The position numbers were made by a program, and so were the translations under genes. DNA of 28,287 nt from Alphaproteobacteria bacterium (GTDB taxonomy: Bacteria > Pseudomonadota > Alphaproteobacteria > CACIAM-22H2): contig VGEI01000006.1 of assembly GCA_016869415.1 (NCBI GenBank), forward strand, positions 1 through 28,287, written 5' to 3'. The notes beneath the pieces were generated by a model. That model saw only the letters and a list, made by a program, of their open reading frames with translations. It had not been told where the DNA came from and did not search any database. Below, piece after piece: positions 14,131-22,630 of the stretch; the first letter of the stretch is position 1; every line of letters starts with the position of its first letter.

Positions 14131-15012
14131 CTATTTCGCGGCCTTCTTGGCCGCCTTGTACCAGTCGAGGATCTGCTCCCCGGTCCATAGCACGGCGCCT
14201 TCCTGGCCCTTCACGTAGTCGAGCAGCTGCTCGAAATACTTGATCCGGTGCGGCACGCCGGTGAGATAGGGGTGGACGCTGATCGCCATCACCCGGGTGA
14301 TCGTTTCCCCCTCCTGGCGCAAACGGTCGAAATGCTCAATGCCGCGCTTCAGCAGGGCATCCGAGGGATGGTGCTGCAGCGCCATGATCGGGATGTCGTT
14401 GGTCTCGACCGTGTAAGGCACCGAGACGACCGGCCCGGCTTTGGTGGCGATCTCCACCGGCTGGTCGTCGAGCACCCAGTCGGCGACGTACTCGATCCCC
14501 TCCTCCGCCAGGATGTCGATCGTCTCGTAGGTCTCGGTCAGGCCGGGGCTCTCCCAACCACGCGGCTTCTTGCCGGTGAACTTCTGGATCGCCTGCAGGG
14601 TCTGGCGGATGGCGGCGCGCTGGTCCTCGAGCTTGTGCATCGGCCCCTGCACGTAGCCGTGACCCATGAACTCCCAGCCCGAGTCCAGCGCGGCCTTGGC
14701 CACGCGCGGATAGCTCTCGCAGACGATGCCGTTGACCGCCATGGTCGGCACGATGCCGCGCCGGGTCAGCGCCTCATGGATACGCCAGAAGCCGACACGC
14801 ATGCCGTATTCGTGCCAGGCCCAGTTGGGCAGGTCGGGCAGCAGCGGCTGGCCCATGGGCGGCGAAAGCACGGTGCGCGGCATCGGCCGCTCGATGCTCC
14901 AATCCTCGACATTGACGATCACCCAGACGGCCACACGCCCCTTGCCCGGCAGCCGGAGCGGCGGGCGATCGACGATCGCCGAATAGGGAACGCGCTCGCG
15001 CGGCAGGGTCAT
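14131..15012 (-). CDS. Polysaccharide-deacetylase (NodB/PuuE) fold hydrolase
   Basis: A 293-residue protein. It shows the NodB-fold strand VAVWVIVNVEDWSIERPMPR (Asp37 at the usual metal/catalytic place), the His motif WEFMGHGYVQGPMHKLEDQR (His118 and His126), GWESPGLTETYETIDILAEE and a final VMAISVHPYLTGVPHRIKYF. This cytosolic subgroup, without signal peptide and beginning with an RVPYSAIVDRPPLRLPGKGR segment, resembles PuuE-like allantoinases and cyclic-amide hydrolases more than sugar deacetylases (inference). The ATG overlaps the amidohydrolase TGA (ATGA), so the two are translationally coupled. It could hydrolyse an amide, imide or ureide intermediate in the pathway. Confidence 0.85.
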   Translation of the reverse strand: MTLPRERVPYSAIVDRPPLRLPGKGRVAVWVIVNVEDWSIERPMPRTVLSPPMGQPLLPDLPNWAWHEYGMRVGFWRIHEALTRRGIVPTMAVNGIVCESYPRVAKAALDSGWEFMGHGYVQGPMHKLEDQRAAIRQTLQAIQKFTGKKPRGWESPGLTETYETIDILAEEGIEYVADWVLDDQPVEIATKAGPVVSVPYTVETNDIPIMALQHHPSDALLKRGIEHFDRLRQEGETITRVMAISVHPYLTGVPHRIKYFEQLLDYVKGQEGAVLWTGEQILDWYKAAKKAAK

Positions 15013-16007
15013 GCGCCGATCCGCAGCAGCCGGGCCGCCGTCTCTCCGAGGATCTGACCGCGCTCGGCCGCCGACAGTTCGGTCAACCGGTCGACCACGT
15101 CGACCGGCCGCTCGTGGCCCATGTCGAAGCAGTAGTCGCTGCCCAGCATGACGCGGTCGGCACCGACCAGACGCACCAAGTTCATCATGATGCGGTCGTT
15201 ATGGCCGATCGTGTCGTAGGTGAAACGTTTGAGATAGGCGCTGGGCGGCTGTTTCATGTGCTTGAGCTCGGGCCGCACCTTGGTCCCGTGATCGAGGCGG
15301 CCGATCAGCCCGGGGAAGGTGCCGCCGGCATGCGGCAGCAGGATCTCCAGCTTCGGAAAGGCGTCCAGCACGCCGCCGAACACCAGATGCGCTGCCGCCA
15401 CCCCGGTATCGTAGGGGTTGCCCAGCAGGTTGCGCAGATAGAAGCGCTTGGTGCGGTCGGAACCGATGGTGTCGACCGGATGCAGGAAGACTGGCCAGCC
15501 CAGAGCCTCACACTTGGCGTAGATCGGCCAGAAGCTCTTGTCGTCGAGCTCGGTGCCGTTGACGTTGGTGGCGACGTAGATGCCGCGCATGCCCGGCAGC
15601 TTCGCGGCCCGCTCCAGCTCATTGAGCGCCAAATCGGGAGCCTGCATCGGCAGCATGGTCATGCCGACAAAGCGGCCGGGATGCTTGCGGTGCGCCGCCG
15701 AGGCCGAATCGTTGTAGGCCTGCGACAGGGCCAGGCCGAAAGCCGGCGGCGCCCAGTAGACCATCGGGGAGGTGAGCGACAGGGCATGGACGTCGACCCC
15801 CGCCCGGTCCATGGCCGCCAGCCGAAGGTCGAGCTCGATCATCGGTGGATCGAAGACCTGGCGCATCTTCTCGGTCACATAGACCGTCTGGCCCTTGTCG
15901 TTACGCTCCAGCCTGGCGCCGTTGGCGACACCGTCCTTCTCAATCAGCCGCACGTAGTCGGCAGGAAACCAATGGGCGTGGGTGTCGATAACCTGACTCT
16001 TGGCCAT
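15009..16007 (-). CDS. ACMSD-like amidohydrolase (amidohydrolase 2 family, probable decarboxylase)
   Basis: A 332-residue protein. Metal ligands can be read directly: His10 and His12 in IDTHAHWFP, His176 in VFLHPVD, His226 in LLPHAGGTFPGLIGRLDHG and Asp291 in VMLGSDYCFDMGHERP. Known ACMSD has H9, H11, H177, H228 and D294, so spacing is nearly identical. The family decarboxylates aminocarboxymuconate semialdehyde, gamma-resorcylate, 5-carboxyvanillate and similar compounds, or hydrolyses lactones. It lies 35 bases after tctA and is coupled to the NodB-fold gene. It is therefore the strongest hint that the imported compound is an aromatic or ring-cleavage acid. Substrate unassigned. Confidence 0.9.
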   Translation of the reverse strand: MAKSQVIDTHAHWFPADYVRLIEKDGVANGARLERNDKGQTVYVTEKMRQVFDPPMIELDLRLAAMDRAGVDVHALSLTSPMVYWAPPAFGLALSQAYNDSASAAHRKHPGRFVGMTMLPMQAPDLALNELERAAKLPGMRGIYVATNVNGTELDDKSFWPIYAKCEALGWPVFLHPVDTIGSDRTKRFYLRNLLGNPYDTGVAAAHLVFGGVLDAFPKLEILLPHAGGTFPGLIGRLDHGTKVRPELKHMKQPPSAYLKRFTYDTIGHNDRIMMNLVRLVGADRVMLGSDYCFDMGHERPVDVVDRLTELSAAERGQILGETAARLLRIGA

Positions 16008-16042
16008 TCAAATTTTCTCGCGGGTTGGGAAGTCGAAGGGGG

Positions 16043-17548
16043 TCAGCTCTGCTCCTGAAAGGCCCGCTCGCGCGTCGAACGCAGGCGCGGGGCCGCCAGG
16101 AAGACGATCAGGATCGCCGTCAGGATGAGGAAGCTCAGGCTGATCGGCCGGGCGATGAAAGTCTCGAAATTGCCTTTGGAGATGAGCAGTGCCCGCCGCA
16201 TGTTCTCCTCGATCAGCGGCCCGAGGATGAGGCCGAGCAGCAGGGGTGCGGGCTCGCATTCCAGCTTGTGGAAGATGTAGCCGATGAGCCCGAAGAGGCA
16301 GGCGAGCATGACGTCGAGCGCGCTGCTGTTGATGCTGTACACGCCGATGCAGCAAATCAGGATGATGCCGGGATAGAGGAAGCGGTACGGTACGGTAAGG
16401 AACTTGGCCCAGATGCCGACCAGCGGCAGGTTGAGGATCACCAGCATCAGGTTGCCCAGCCACATGCTGGCGATCAGGCCCCAGAAGAGATCCGGCTTGT
16501 TGGTCATCAGCTGCGGCCCGGCGTGCAGGCCTTGCATCATCAGAGCGCCGATCATCAGCGCCATGACGGCGTTCGACGGCAGGCCGAGGGTGAGCATGGG
16601 AATGAACGAGGTCTGTGCCGCAGCGTTGTTGGCGGATTCCGGGCCGGCGACGCCCTCGATGGCGCCGTTGCCGAAGCGGCTTGGGTCCTTGGCAACCTTC
16701 TTCTCGATCGAGTAGGCGGAGAAGGCGGCGAGAATCGGCCCGCCGCCCGGCAGAATGCCGAGGGCCGAGCCCAGGGTCATGCCACGGATCGAGGGCGGGA
16801 TTATGGCGCGCAGATCGCTGAGCTTTGGCCACAGGCCGGAGAAATCCTTGACCGAGGTCCGCGCCGCCTCCCCGCGGCTCAGATTGGCGATGGTCTCGCC
16901 GATGCCGAACAGGCCCATGGCGACGACCGCGAACTCGATACCGTCGCCGAACTGCGGGATACCGAAGGTGAAGCGCGGCACGCTGCTGTTGACGTCGATG
17001 CCGATCGTACCCAGCAGAATGCCGATCAGGATCATGCCGATGGCCTTGACCACCGAGCCGCGCGCCAGGATCACAGCGCCGACCAGGCCGAAGACCATCA
17101 GCGAGAAATAGTCGGCGGGACCGAACTCCAGCGCCACCTCGGCAAGCTGCGGCGCTGCCGCCGCGATCACCAGCGTGGCGAAGGTGCCGGCCATGAAGGA
17201 GGCCAGCGCCGCCGTGGCCAGGGCCAGCCCCGCCTTGCCCTGCCGCGCCATCTGATAGCCGTCGATGCAGGTGACCACCGACGAGGACTCGCCCGGCAGA
17301 TTCACCAAGATCGCCGTGGTCGAGCCGCCGTACTGGGCGCCGTAGTAGATACCGGCGAGCATGATCATCGCCTGCTGCGGCTCGAGCGCGAAGGTGATGG
17401 GCAGCAGGATCGAGATAGTCGCCACGGGTCCGAGGCCCGGCAGGACGCCGATCAGCGTGCCGAGTAGCGTGCCGACGAAGCCATAGAGAAGGTTGATCGG
17501 CAGGAGGGCCACCGAAAAGCCGAAGATGATGCGGTCGAAGAGCTCCAT
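16043..17548 (-). CDS. tctA: Tripartite tricarboxylate transporter large permease TctA
   Basis: A 501-residue membrane protein with about 11-12 hydrophobic segments, the usual TctA length. The family signature near the N terminus is present: LLYGFVGTLLGTLIGVLPGL followed by GPVATISILLPITF. The second conserved block, IPPSIRGMTLGSALGILPGG followed by GPILAAFSAYSIEKK, repeats the GxLPGxGP motif, and GNGAIEGVAGPESANNAAAQ is the canonical TctA loop. It follows tctB by 9 bases. TctA is the transport channel working with TctB and a periplasmic TctC/Bug protein for citrate, terephthalate, phthalate-like or other carboxylates. Confidence 0.95.
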   Translation of the reverse strand: MELFDRIIFGFSVALLPINLLYGFVGTLLGTLIGVLPGLGPVATISILLPITFALEPQQAMIMLAGIYYGAQYGGSTTAILVNLPGESSSVVTCIDGYQMARQGKAGLALATAALASFMAGTFATLVIAAAAPQLAEVALEFGPADYFSLMVFGLVGAVILARGSVVKAIGMILIGILLGTIGIDVNSSVPRFTFGIPQFGDGIEFAVVAMGLFGIGETIANLSRGEAARTSVKDFSGLWPKLSDLRAIIPPSIRGMTLGSALGILPGGGPILAAFSAYSIEKKVAKDPSRFGNGAIEGVAGPESANNAAAQTSFIPMLTLGLPSNAVMALMIGALMMQGLHAGPQLMTNKPDLFWGLIASMWLGNLMLVILNLPLVGIWAKFLTVPYRFLYPGIILICCIGVYSINSSALDVMLACLFGLIGYIFHKLECEPAPLLLGLILGPLIEENMRRALLISKGNFETFIARPISLSFLILTAILIVFLAAPRLRSTRERAFQEQS

Positions 17549-17557
17549 GTCAGCCGA

Positions 17558-18004
17558 TCACCAGACGACCAGGCGCAGCGGCATGCCCAGCGCGTACCAG
17601 AAAATCGCCGCGGTGAACGCGGTCAGGCCAGCCGCCAGGGCTGCCGTCTCGGCCAGGCGGACATCGCGCTCGGCAAAACGCGTCAGCGCCACAAGCGCGA
17701 AGCTGGCGACAAGAAAACCCACGCGCTCGATCAGCAGCCCGAACGCCAGAGTGCCGAACAGGATCAGAAGCATCGGGCGGAGATTGATGCCGCTGACCTC
17801 CGCGCTTGTCTCGCGGATCACCGAGCGCGCCACAAGGACGACCCCCAGCAGAGAGAGGCCGGAGCTCGCCACCAGCGGGAAATATCCCGGGCCCATGCGC
17901 GCCGTCGTGCCGAGCGGATAACGAGAGCCGTACACGATGACAAAGATGCCGAACGCCAGAAACAGCAGGCCGGTGAACAGATCCGTCGTCAGCCGAACCT
18001 TCAT
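17558..18004 (-). CDS. tctB: Tripartite tricarboxylate transporter small permease TctB
   Basis: A 148-residue protein with four predicted membrane helices (about residues 8-26, 44-61, 75-107 as two, 122-142). The TctB pattern is clear: DLFTGLLFLAFGIFVIVYGS, YPLGTTARMGPGYFPLVASS and PMLLILFGTLAFGLLIERVG. Two ATGs lie 6 bases apart; 18004 is preferred because AGGGG is 6 bases before it, whereas AGGGG abuts the ATG at 18010. It lies between tctC and tctA in the standard order and is required for TctA function in known systems. Confidence 0.93.
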   Translation of the reverse strand: MKVRLTTDLFTGLLFLAFGIFVIVYGSRYPLGTTARMGPGYFPLVASSGLSLLGVVLVARSVIRETSAEVSGINLRPMLLILFGTLAFGLLIERVGFLVASFALVALTRFAERDVRLAETAALAAGLTAFTAAIFWYALGMPLRLVVW

Positions 18005-18076
18005 TCCCATCCCCTGCCCCGGCGCGACTCACGGCGCCGATTGGCTCGCCGCTTCATTCCGGTTCGTTAATTCGAA

Positions 18077-18110
18077 GGGCGCCGCGATGGGTACCCCACC
18101 ACGACGCCCC
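18077..18110. promoter_or_regulatory. Imperfect stem-loop between tctC and tctB
   Basis: A perfect core GGGTACCC (18089-18096) is flanked by GGGCG (18077-18081) and CGCCC (18105-18109). The element sits in the 130-base tctC-tctB gap. Such hairpins often reduce read-through or protect the 5' message so that the binding protein is made in excess over the permeases. The structure is seen; the role is inferred. Confidence 0.35.
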
Positions 18111-18133
18111 GTTTCGGTCAATGCGACTTCGGA

Positions 18134-19135
18134 TCAATCCGGCGTGGCGCCGACGTCCTTGATGACCTGCGACCACTTCTTCGCGTCGGCCTCCAGGAAC
18201 GTTTTGAACTCCTCCGGCGTCCGATTGGTTACCGGGATCGTGCCGGAATCGAGGAAGCGCTTGCGCACGTTCTCGTCCGACATGGCTTTGACGGCAGCGG
18301 CGTGGATCTTGTCGATGATCGGCCGCGGCGTGCCCTTGGGCACCAGCAGCCCCTGCCATGAGGCGCTGACGTTGTCCGGGAACCCCTGCTCGACCAGGGT
18401 CGGGGCCTCGGGCAGGGCCTGCACCCGATCGCGGGTCGTGACACCCAGGGCCTTCAGCCGGCCACCCTTCACATGGTTGATGGCGGACGAGATGGTGGTG
18501 AACATGACCTCGACATGGCCGCCGATGATGTCTGCCACGGCCGGGCCGGCACCGCCCTTATAGGGAATGTGCGTCATATCCATACCGTTGGCCTTGCGGA
18601 ACAGCTCCATCTCCAGCCGGTTGAGGCTGCCGCTGCCCGGCGAGGCGAAGTTCACCTTGCCCGGGTTGGCCTTGGCGTAGGCGACGAACTCTTTGGCGTT
18701 GTTGGGTGGAAATTTCGGATTGGCGATCAGGATGCCGGGCGTGTCGGCGACAATGGTCACCGGGATGAAGTCGCGTTCCGGCTTCACAGTCAGATCGGAA
18801 TAGAGATAGGGGTTGATCGACACGGTGCCGACATTGCCGAGGAACAGCGTATAGCCGTCCGGAGCGCCGCGCGCCGCCACGTCCATGCCGACATTGCCCG
18901 CCGCTCCGGCCCGGTTCTCGATGACGATCTGCTTGCCCAGGGCCTCGCTCATGCCCGGCTGGATCAGGCGCGCGGCGAAGTCAGAGGCGCCGCCCGGCGC
19001 GAAGGGCACGACCATGCGGATGGTCTGCGACGGATAAGCGGACGGGTCTTCGCGGACCTGGGCCGCCGCCGGTGCCGCGAGAATGCCCAATGCCGCTCCA
19101 CCCAGCAGCAAAGACAGTAGCGTTCTCCTGTACAT
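18134..19135 (-). CDS. tctC: Tripartite tricarboxylate transporter solute-binding protein (TctC/Bug family)
   Basis: A 333-residue protein with signal peptide MYRRTLLSLLLGGAALGILA, cleaved after PAAAQ near 26, and GGGAGGA before the ATG. Bug signatures are YPSQTIRMVVPFAPGGASDF, the KQIVIENRAGAAGNVG loop, APDGYTLFLGNVGTVSINPY, FASPGSGSLNRLEMELFRKA and IPYKGGAGPAVADIIGGHVE. Bug proteins bind carboxylates through carboxylate-holding loops. Here the presence of tctB and tctA directly downstream makes this the cognate binder rather than an orphan. It follows two Gfo/Idh/MocA genes in the same direction. The likely cargo is an organic acid used by the surrounding enzymes. Confidence 0.94.
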   Translation of the reverse strand: MYRRTLLSLLLGGAALGILAAPAAAQVREDPSAYPSQTIRMVVPFAPGGASDFAARLIQPGMSEALGKQIVIENRAGAAGNVGMDVAARGAPDGYTLFLGNVGTVSINPYLYSDLTVKPERDFIPVTIVADTPGILIANPKFPPNNAKEFVAYAKANPGKVNFASPGSGSLNRLEMELFRKANGMDMTHIPYKGGAGPAVADIIGGHVEVMFTTISSAINHVKGGRLKALGVTTRDRVQALPEAPTLVEQGFPDNVSASWQGLLVPKGTPRPIIDKIHAAAVKAMSDENVRKRFLDSGTIPVTNRTPEEFKTFLEADAKKWSQVIKDVGATPD

Positions 19136-19195
19136 AGCGTCCTCCCTTCGTTGGGCCTGCCCGGTTTGTTCTCGGTACAGGCGGTGTTTGGGTCG

Positions 19196-20314
19196 TCAGG
19201 CGGCCGCGCGCTCCTCCTCGGGATCGAGCGGCAGGCGGACGACCTGCTTGCGTTTGGCCGACAGGTCGAGCGCCTTGGTCAGCATCAGCCGGTTATGAGC
19301 CTCGGCCGCTGTCGCGTGCTGGGTCTTGAGACCCAGCGCCACGCGGTTCAGCCACTGCTCCGTCTCCTCGCGCATCGGGCCGCGCAGCTCGCCCAGCGCC
19401 ATGTCGCCTGGCGGATAGCTGCCTAGGAAATCGACGAGCCGGCTCTTGTCCGGCGCGTAGCCTTCCGCCTGCGGCGCCGAGACGGCCATGACGATGTCGC
19501 GATGCGTGTCGTCGATGGTCAGCACGCCCTCGGTGCCGACGATGCCCACCTCAAGGCTGTAGACCGCCGCCGGCCAGGTGACCGGCAGCGCCCAGGACAT
19601 GTTGAGATGATAGACGGCCCCGTCGGAGAACATGATCATCCCGGCCGTCGCGTCGATGCCCTTGTAGAGCGGACCCAGTACCTTGTCGATCGAGCGCGCG
19701 TAGACCTCGACCGGCGTCTTGGATTCCATGTACCACATGACGATGTCGAGAGCGTGCGTGCCGGAGATGACCATCGGCGAGATGGTGCTCGGATCGTCGG
19801 TGCGCTTGTAGTTGTCGATGGCGACCAGCCGGTTCATGAATGCGCGCGAGGTAACCAGCGTCACGTCGCCCAGCGCGTTGGTCCGCACTTTTTCCTTGGC
19901 GGCCAGCCAGCGGCGGCGGAAGCGCTGGGTGTAGCCGACCACGGCATCCACCCCCGAGCGCTGGATGTCGCGCAGCACACGCGCCGAATCCGGCAGGGTG
20001 GTCGCCAGCGGCTTCTCGATCAGCATCGGCAGGCCGCGCTCGACCGCCGCCAGCACCGGATCGACATGCAGGTGCTCGTCGGTAGCCACGATCACCGCCG
20101 TCACCTCGGGCCGCTTGAGCAGCTCGCGGTAATCCGCGGTCACAAAATCGGCGCCGATCTTCTGCCCGACTTCCTGGCCGCGCCCTGGCTTGGTCTCGGC
20201 AATGCCGATCCACTGCACCGCCGGATGGCGCGCGGCAACACCGCCGCGGAACAGGCCGACACGGCCGGCGCCGATAATGGCAAGCCCGATGGGTTTCGCC
20301 TTGGGCCGGGTCAT
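19196..20314 (-). CDS. Gfo/Idh/MocA family oxidoreductase (downstream paralog of pair)
   Basis: A 372-residue protein. It shows IGLAIIGAGRVGLFRGGVAA, the signature LIEKPLATTL (Glu100-Lys101-Pro102), VVGYTQRFRRRW and the active-site helix ISGTHALDIVMWYMESKTPV (His187, Asp190). It shares GTEGV, IDDTHRDIVM and the YTQRF block with its upstream neighbour, so the two are paralogs. Its ATG overlaps the neighbour's TGA by 4 bases, and tctC follows after 60 bases. Members use NAD(P) on cyclic polyols, sugars, dihydrodiols or hemiacetal ring-cleavage products. The substrate is presumably the compound brought in by the TTT system or a derivative of it (inference). Confidence 0.9.
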   Translation of the reverse strand: MTRPKAKPIGLAIIGAGRVGLFRGGVAARHPAVQWIGIAETKPGRGQEVGQKIGADFVTADYRELLKRPEVTAVIVATDEHLHVDPVLAAVERGLPMLIEKPLATTLPDSARVLRDIQRSGVDAVVGYTQRFRRRWLAAKEKVRTNALGDVTLVTSRAFMNRLVAIDNYKRTDDPSTISPMVISGTHALDIVMWYMESKTPVEVYARSIDKVLGPLYKGIDATAGMIMFSDGAVYHLNMSWALPVTWPAAVYSLEVGIVGTEGVLTIDDTHRDIVMAVSAPQAEGYAPDKSRLVDFLGSYPPGDMALGELRGPMREETEQWLNRVALGLKTQHATAAEAHNRLMLTKALDLSAKRKQVVRLPLDPEEERAAA

Positions 20315-21387
20315 GCCCGCGCCCCCGCCGCGGCGAGGGCCACCGCGGCCTCGTTGGACAGAGGCAGGTCGATCGGCTCGTTACGCTCCGCCGAAAGATC
20401 GGCCGCCATGTAGAGCTCCATCACCGTGCGCGCCGATTCCGGCGTGACCATCACGGGACGGTCGCAGGCCACCGCCTCGACGAAGTGGACGGTCTCCGGT
20501 GCCATCGAGCCGGCGTAGACATGACCGAGCGATTCGCCCGGCATGGTCGACATCGGCAGGACCATGCCCTTGCCCATGGTGTTGAGCATGACATCACGAT
20601 GCGTGTCGTCGACCATCACGGCACCTTCGGTGCCGACGATCTCGATCCAGGTCGAGGAGAAATTCGGGTAGCCAGGCGGCAGGATCCAGCCGGCGCCGAT
20701 GGTGAAGGCGACGCCGTTGTCCATCGTCACCATGATCCACTGGCAGTCCGGCACGTTGGGATTGGTCGCCGCCATCGCCTTGTAGACGGTCTGCGAGTAG
20801 ACCCGTACCGGCTTTGACGGCTCGAGGCACCAGAGCACAAAATCGAGGTCGTGGGTCGCTTCCATGGCCGCCGGCGAGAGCTTGGTGCGACCGCTGATCT
20901 TCTTGCCCAGGCCGCGGGTGATGTGCCGGCTGACCAACGCGCTCACCGGCTGGCCCAGCGTTCCGTCGACGATCACCTTCTTGCAGTAGGCGTATTTCGG
21001 GTTGAAGCGCTGCGAGTAGCCGATGGTGAATTTGAGCTTTGCGCGCTTGGCCAGAGCGACGAGCTCGTCCGCCTCTTCCAGCGTGATGGCAATCGGCTTC
21101 TCCAGGAAGACATGCTTGCCGGCGAGCAGCGCTTCCCTGGCCATCGGGTAGTGGGTGGTCTCCGGCGTGGCGCAGACGAACACCGCCTCGACACTGTTGT
21201 TCTTCAGCAACTGCCGGTAATCGGCGCTTGCCGTCTTGGCGCCGGTCTTGGCCTGCATCTCGGCCAGCCGCTCCGGCCGGTTCTCGACGATGTGTAGCGC
21301 CTTGACTAGGGGATGAACGGCACAGGCCTCGGCGCGAATACCTCCGCACCAGCCGGTCCCGATGATGCCGACCTCGATCTGCTTCAC
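20311..21387 (-). CDS. Gfo/Idh/MocA family oxidoreductase (first gene of the TTT operon)
   Basis: A 358-residue protein beginning MKQIEVGIIGTGWCGGIRAE. It has the signature VFLEKPIAITLEEADELV (Glu96-Lys97-Pro98), TIGYSQRFNPKYAYC and the helix ATHDLDFVLWCLEPSKPVRV (His179, Asp182). The C-terminal domain carries IEIVGTEGAVMVDDTHRDV, matched in the downstream paralog. Translational coupling of the two through a 4-base overlap suggests a heteromeric enzyme or sequential oxidations. It heads the long minus-strand operon, and its upstream gap (shared with the divergent malate/lactate-type dehydrogenase) holds a 30-base imperfect palindrome at 21434-21463. Confidence 0.9.
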   Translation of the reverse strand: MKQIEVGIIGTGWCGGIRAEACAVHPLVKALHIVENRPERLAEMQAKTGAKTASADYRQLLKNNSVEAVFVCATPETTHYPMAREALLAGKHVFLEKPIAITLEEADELVALAKRAKLKFTIGYSQRFNPKYAYCKKVIVDGTLGQPVSALVSRHITRGLGKKISGRTKLSPAAMEATHDLDFVLWCLEPSKPVRVYSQTVYKAMAATNPNVPDCQWIMVTMDNGVAFTIGAGWILPPGYPNFSSTWIEIVGTEGAVMVDDTHRDVMLNTMGKGMVLPMSTMPGESLGHVYAGSMAPETVHFVEAVACDRPVMVTPESARTVMELYMAADLSAERNEPIDLPLSNEAAVALAAAGARA

Positions 21388-21433
21388 TCCCGTCCTCCCC
21401 GTGCACGCCAGCTATGGCGGCTCTGTCTTCTTG

Positions 21434-21463
21434 TTGCTTATTTATCTATCGCTAATTGAGCAA
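21434..21463. promoter_or_regulatory. 30-base imperfect palindrome in the divergent promoter region (candidate operator site 4)
   Basis: The element begins TTGCT and ends AGCAA, and 22 of 30 positions equal their reverse complement. On the minus strand it contains TTAGCGATAGATAA (21442-21455), 9 of 12 fixed positions of the shared pattern. It is AT-rich and lies between two divergent units, the Gfo-tct operon and the malate/lactate-type dehydrogenase. A dimeric regulator could control both. Confidence 0.5.
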
Positions 21464-21581
21464 TCTGGCAACGACCACCCTGCCAGGGTCGAACCGTTGC
21501 AGCAAAGTGTCGCCCCGGCCCGGGTTGCGGTCCAGCGGATTCGGCCATAGAACCCTGCCGAGCCAGCGCCGAGGACCGAAA

Positions 21582-22628
21582 ATGAGCACTATCGCCGCAC
21601 AGCAGCTTCAGGATTTCATCGCCCGAACCCTGGCGGCCGTCGACCTGCCGCCGGCCGATGCCGCGGCGGTGGCCGAGCTGATGACCCGTGCCGACCTGAT
21701 CGGCGCCGACGGTCACGGCGTCTTCCGCCTGCCGCAATACGTCCGGCGCATCCGCAACAAGGGCATCAACGTGCGGCCGAATATCCGCGTGGTCGGCGAG
21801 AAAGCCGCGATGGCGCTAGTCGACGGCGACAACGGCATGGGGCACCTGGTCATGCGCTTCGCCGCACAGACGGCCATCGCCAAGGCCAAGACCGCCGGTG
21901 TGGCCTGGGTCGGCGTGAATCGCAGCAACCACGCCGGGCCGGCTTCGCTCTATGCCTCCATGCCCCTGGCCCATGACATGGCCGGCCTCTATCTCGCGGT
22001 CGGCAACGCCAATCATCTGCCGCCCTGGGGCGGCATCGACATGCTGCTGTCGACCAACCCGCTGGCGGTGGCCATCCCTACCCAGGACGAACCGCCGATC
22101 GTGCTCGACATGGCGACCACGGTCGCCGCCTACGGCAAGGTTAAGACCAAGGCGCAGCGTGGCGAGATCATGCCCGAGGGCTGGATGATCGACCGGCAGG
22201 GCAAGCCGCTTACCGACCCCAAACGCGCTGACGAGGGCTTCCTGGTGCCGATCGGCGGCTACAAGGGCTACGGGCTGGCTCTGGTCATCGGCCTGCTGGC
22301 CGGCACGCTGAACGGTGCCGCCATGGCGCGCGAGACCATCGACTTCAACAAGGACGAAGTGACGGTGACCAACACCGGCCAGGCGATCGTCACCATCGAC
22401 ATCGCCGCATTCGGACCCGTCCCCGAGTTCAAGCGCAAGGTCGATGACGTGGCGCGGCAGATGCGCGCCTCGGCGCGTCTGCCGGGCGTCGAGCGCATCT
22501 GGCTACCCGGTGAGCAGAGCCATGCCAAGCGCGCCGAGCGCAGCGCCAAAGGCATTCCCCTTCCCGCCCCCTTGCGGGCTCAGCTGGACCAACTCGCCAG
22601 CGATCTCAAGATCGCGCCGCTTTCCTGA
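21582..22628 (+). CDS. Malate/L-lactate dehydrogenase family (Ldh2-type) NAD(P)-dependent oxidoreductase
   Basis: A 348-residue protein, normal for the family. The frame is open from 21456, but ATG 21582 is chosen because GAGGA precedes it and the family N terminus starts there (STIAAQQLQDFIARTLAAVD). Signatures include RADLIGADGHGVFRLPQYVR (His45 region), GDNGMGHLVM, GVNRSNHAGPASLYASMPLA with the likely catalytic His117, STNPLAVAIP and VPIGGYKGYGLALVIGLLAG. Members oxidise or reduce 2-oxo/2-hydroxy acids such as malate, sulfolactate, ureidoglycolate or 2,3-diketogulonate. It is divergent from the TTT operon and probably shares its control region. Confidence 0.93.
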   Translation: MSTIAAQQLQDFIARTLAAVDLPPADAAAVAELMTRADLIGADGHGVFRLPQYVRRIRNKGINVRPNIRVVGEKAAMALVDGDNGMGHLVMRFAAQTAIAKAKTAGVAWVGVNRSNHAGPASLYASMPLAHDMAGLYLAVGNANHLPPWGGIDMLLSTNPLAVAIPTQDEPPIVLDMATTVAAYGKVKTKAQRGEIMPEGWMIDRQGKPLTDPKRADEGFLVPIGGYKGYGLALVIGLLAGTLNGAAMARETIDFNKDEVTVTNTGQAIVTIDIAAFGPVPEFKRKVDDVARQMRASARLPGVERIWLPGEQSHAKRAERSAKGIPLPAPLRAQLDQLASDLKIAPLS

Positions 22629-22630
22629 CT

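Noticed and set aside
16025..17467. Plus-strand frame of 480 codons opposite tctA
   Set aside because: Antisense of hydrophobic codons gives the Gln/Asp/Arg-rich sequence seen here. tctA on the minus strand is unmistakable.
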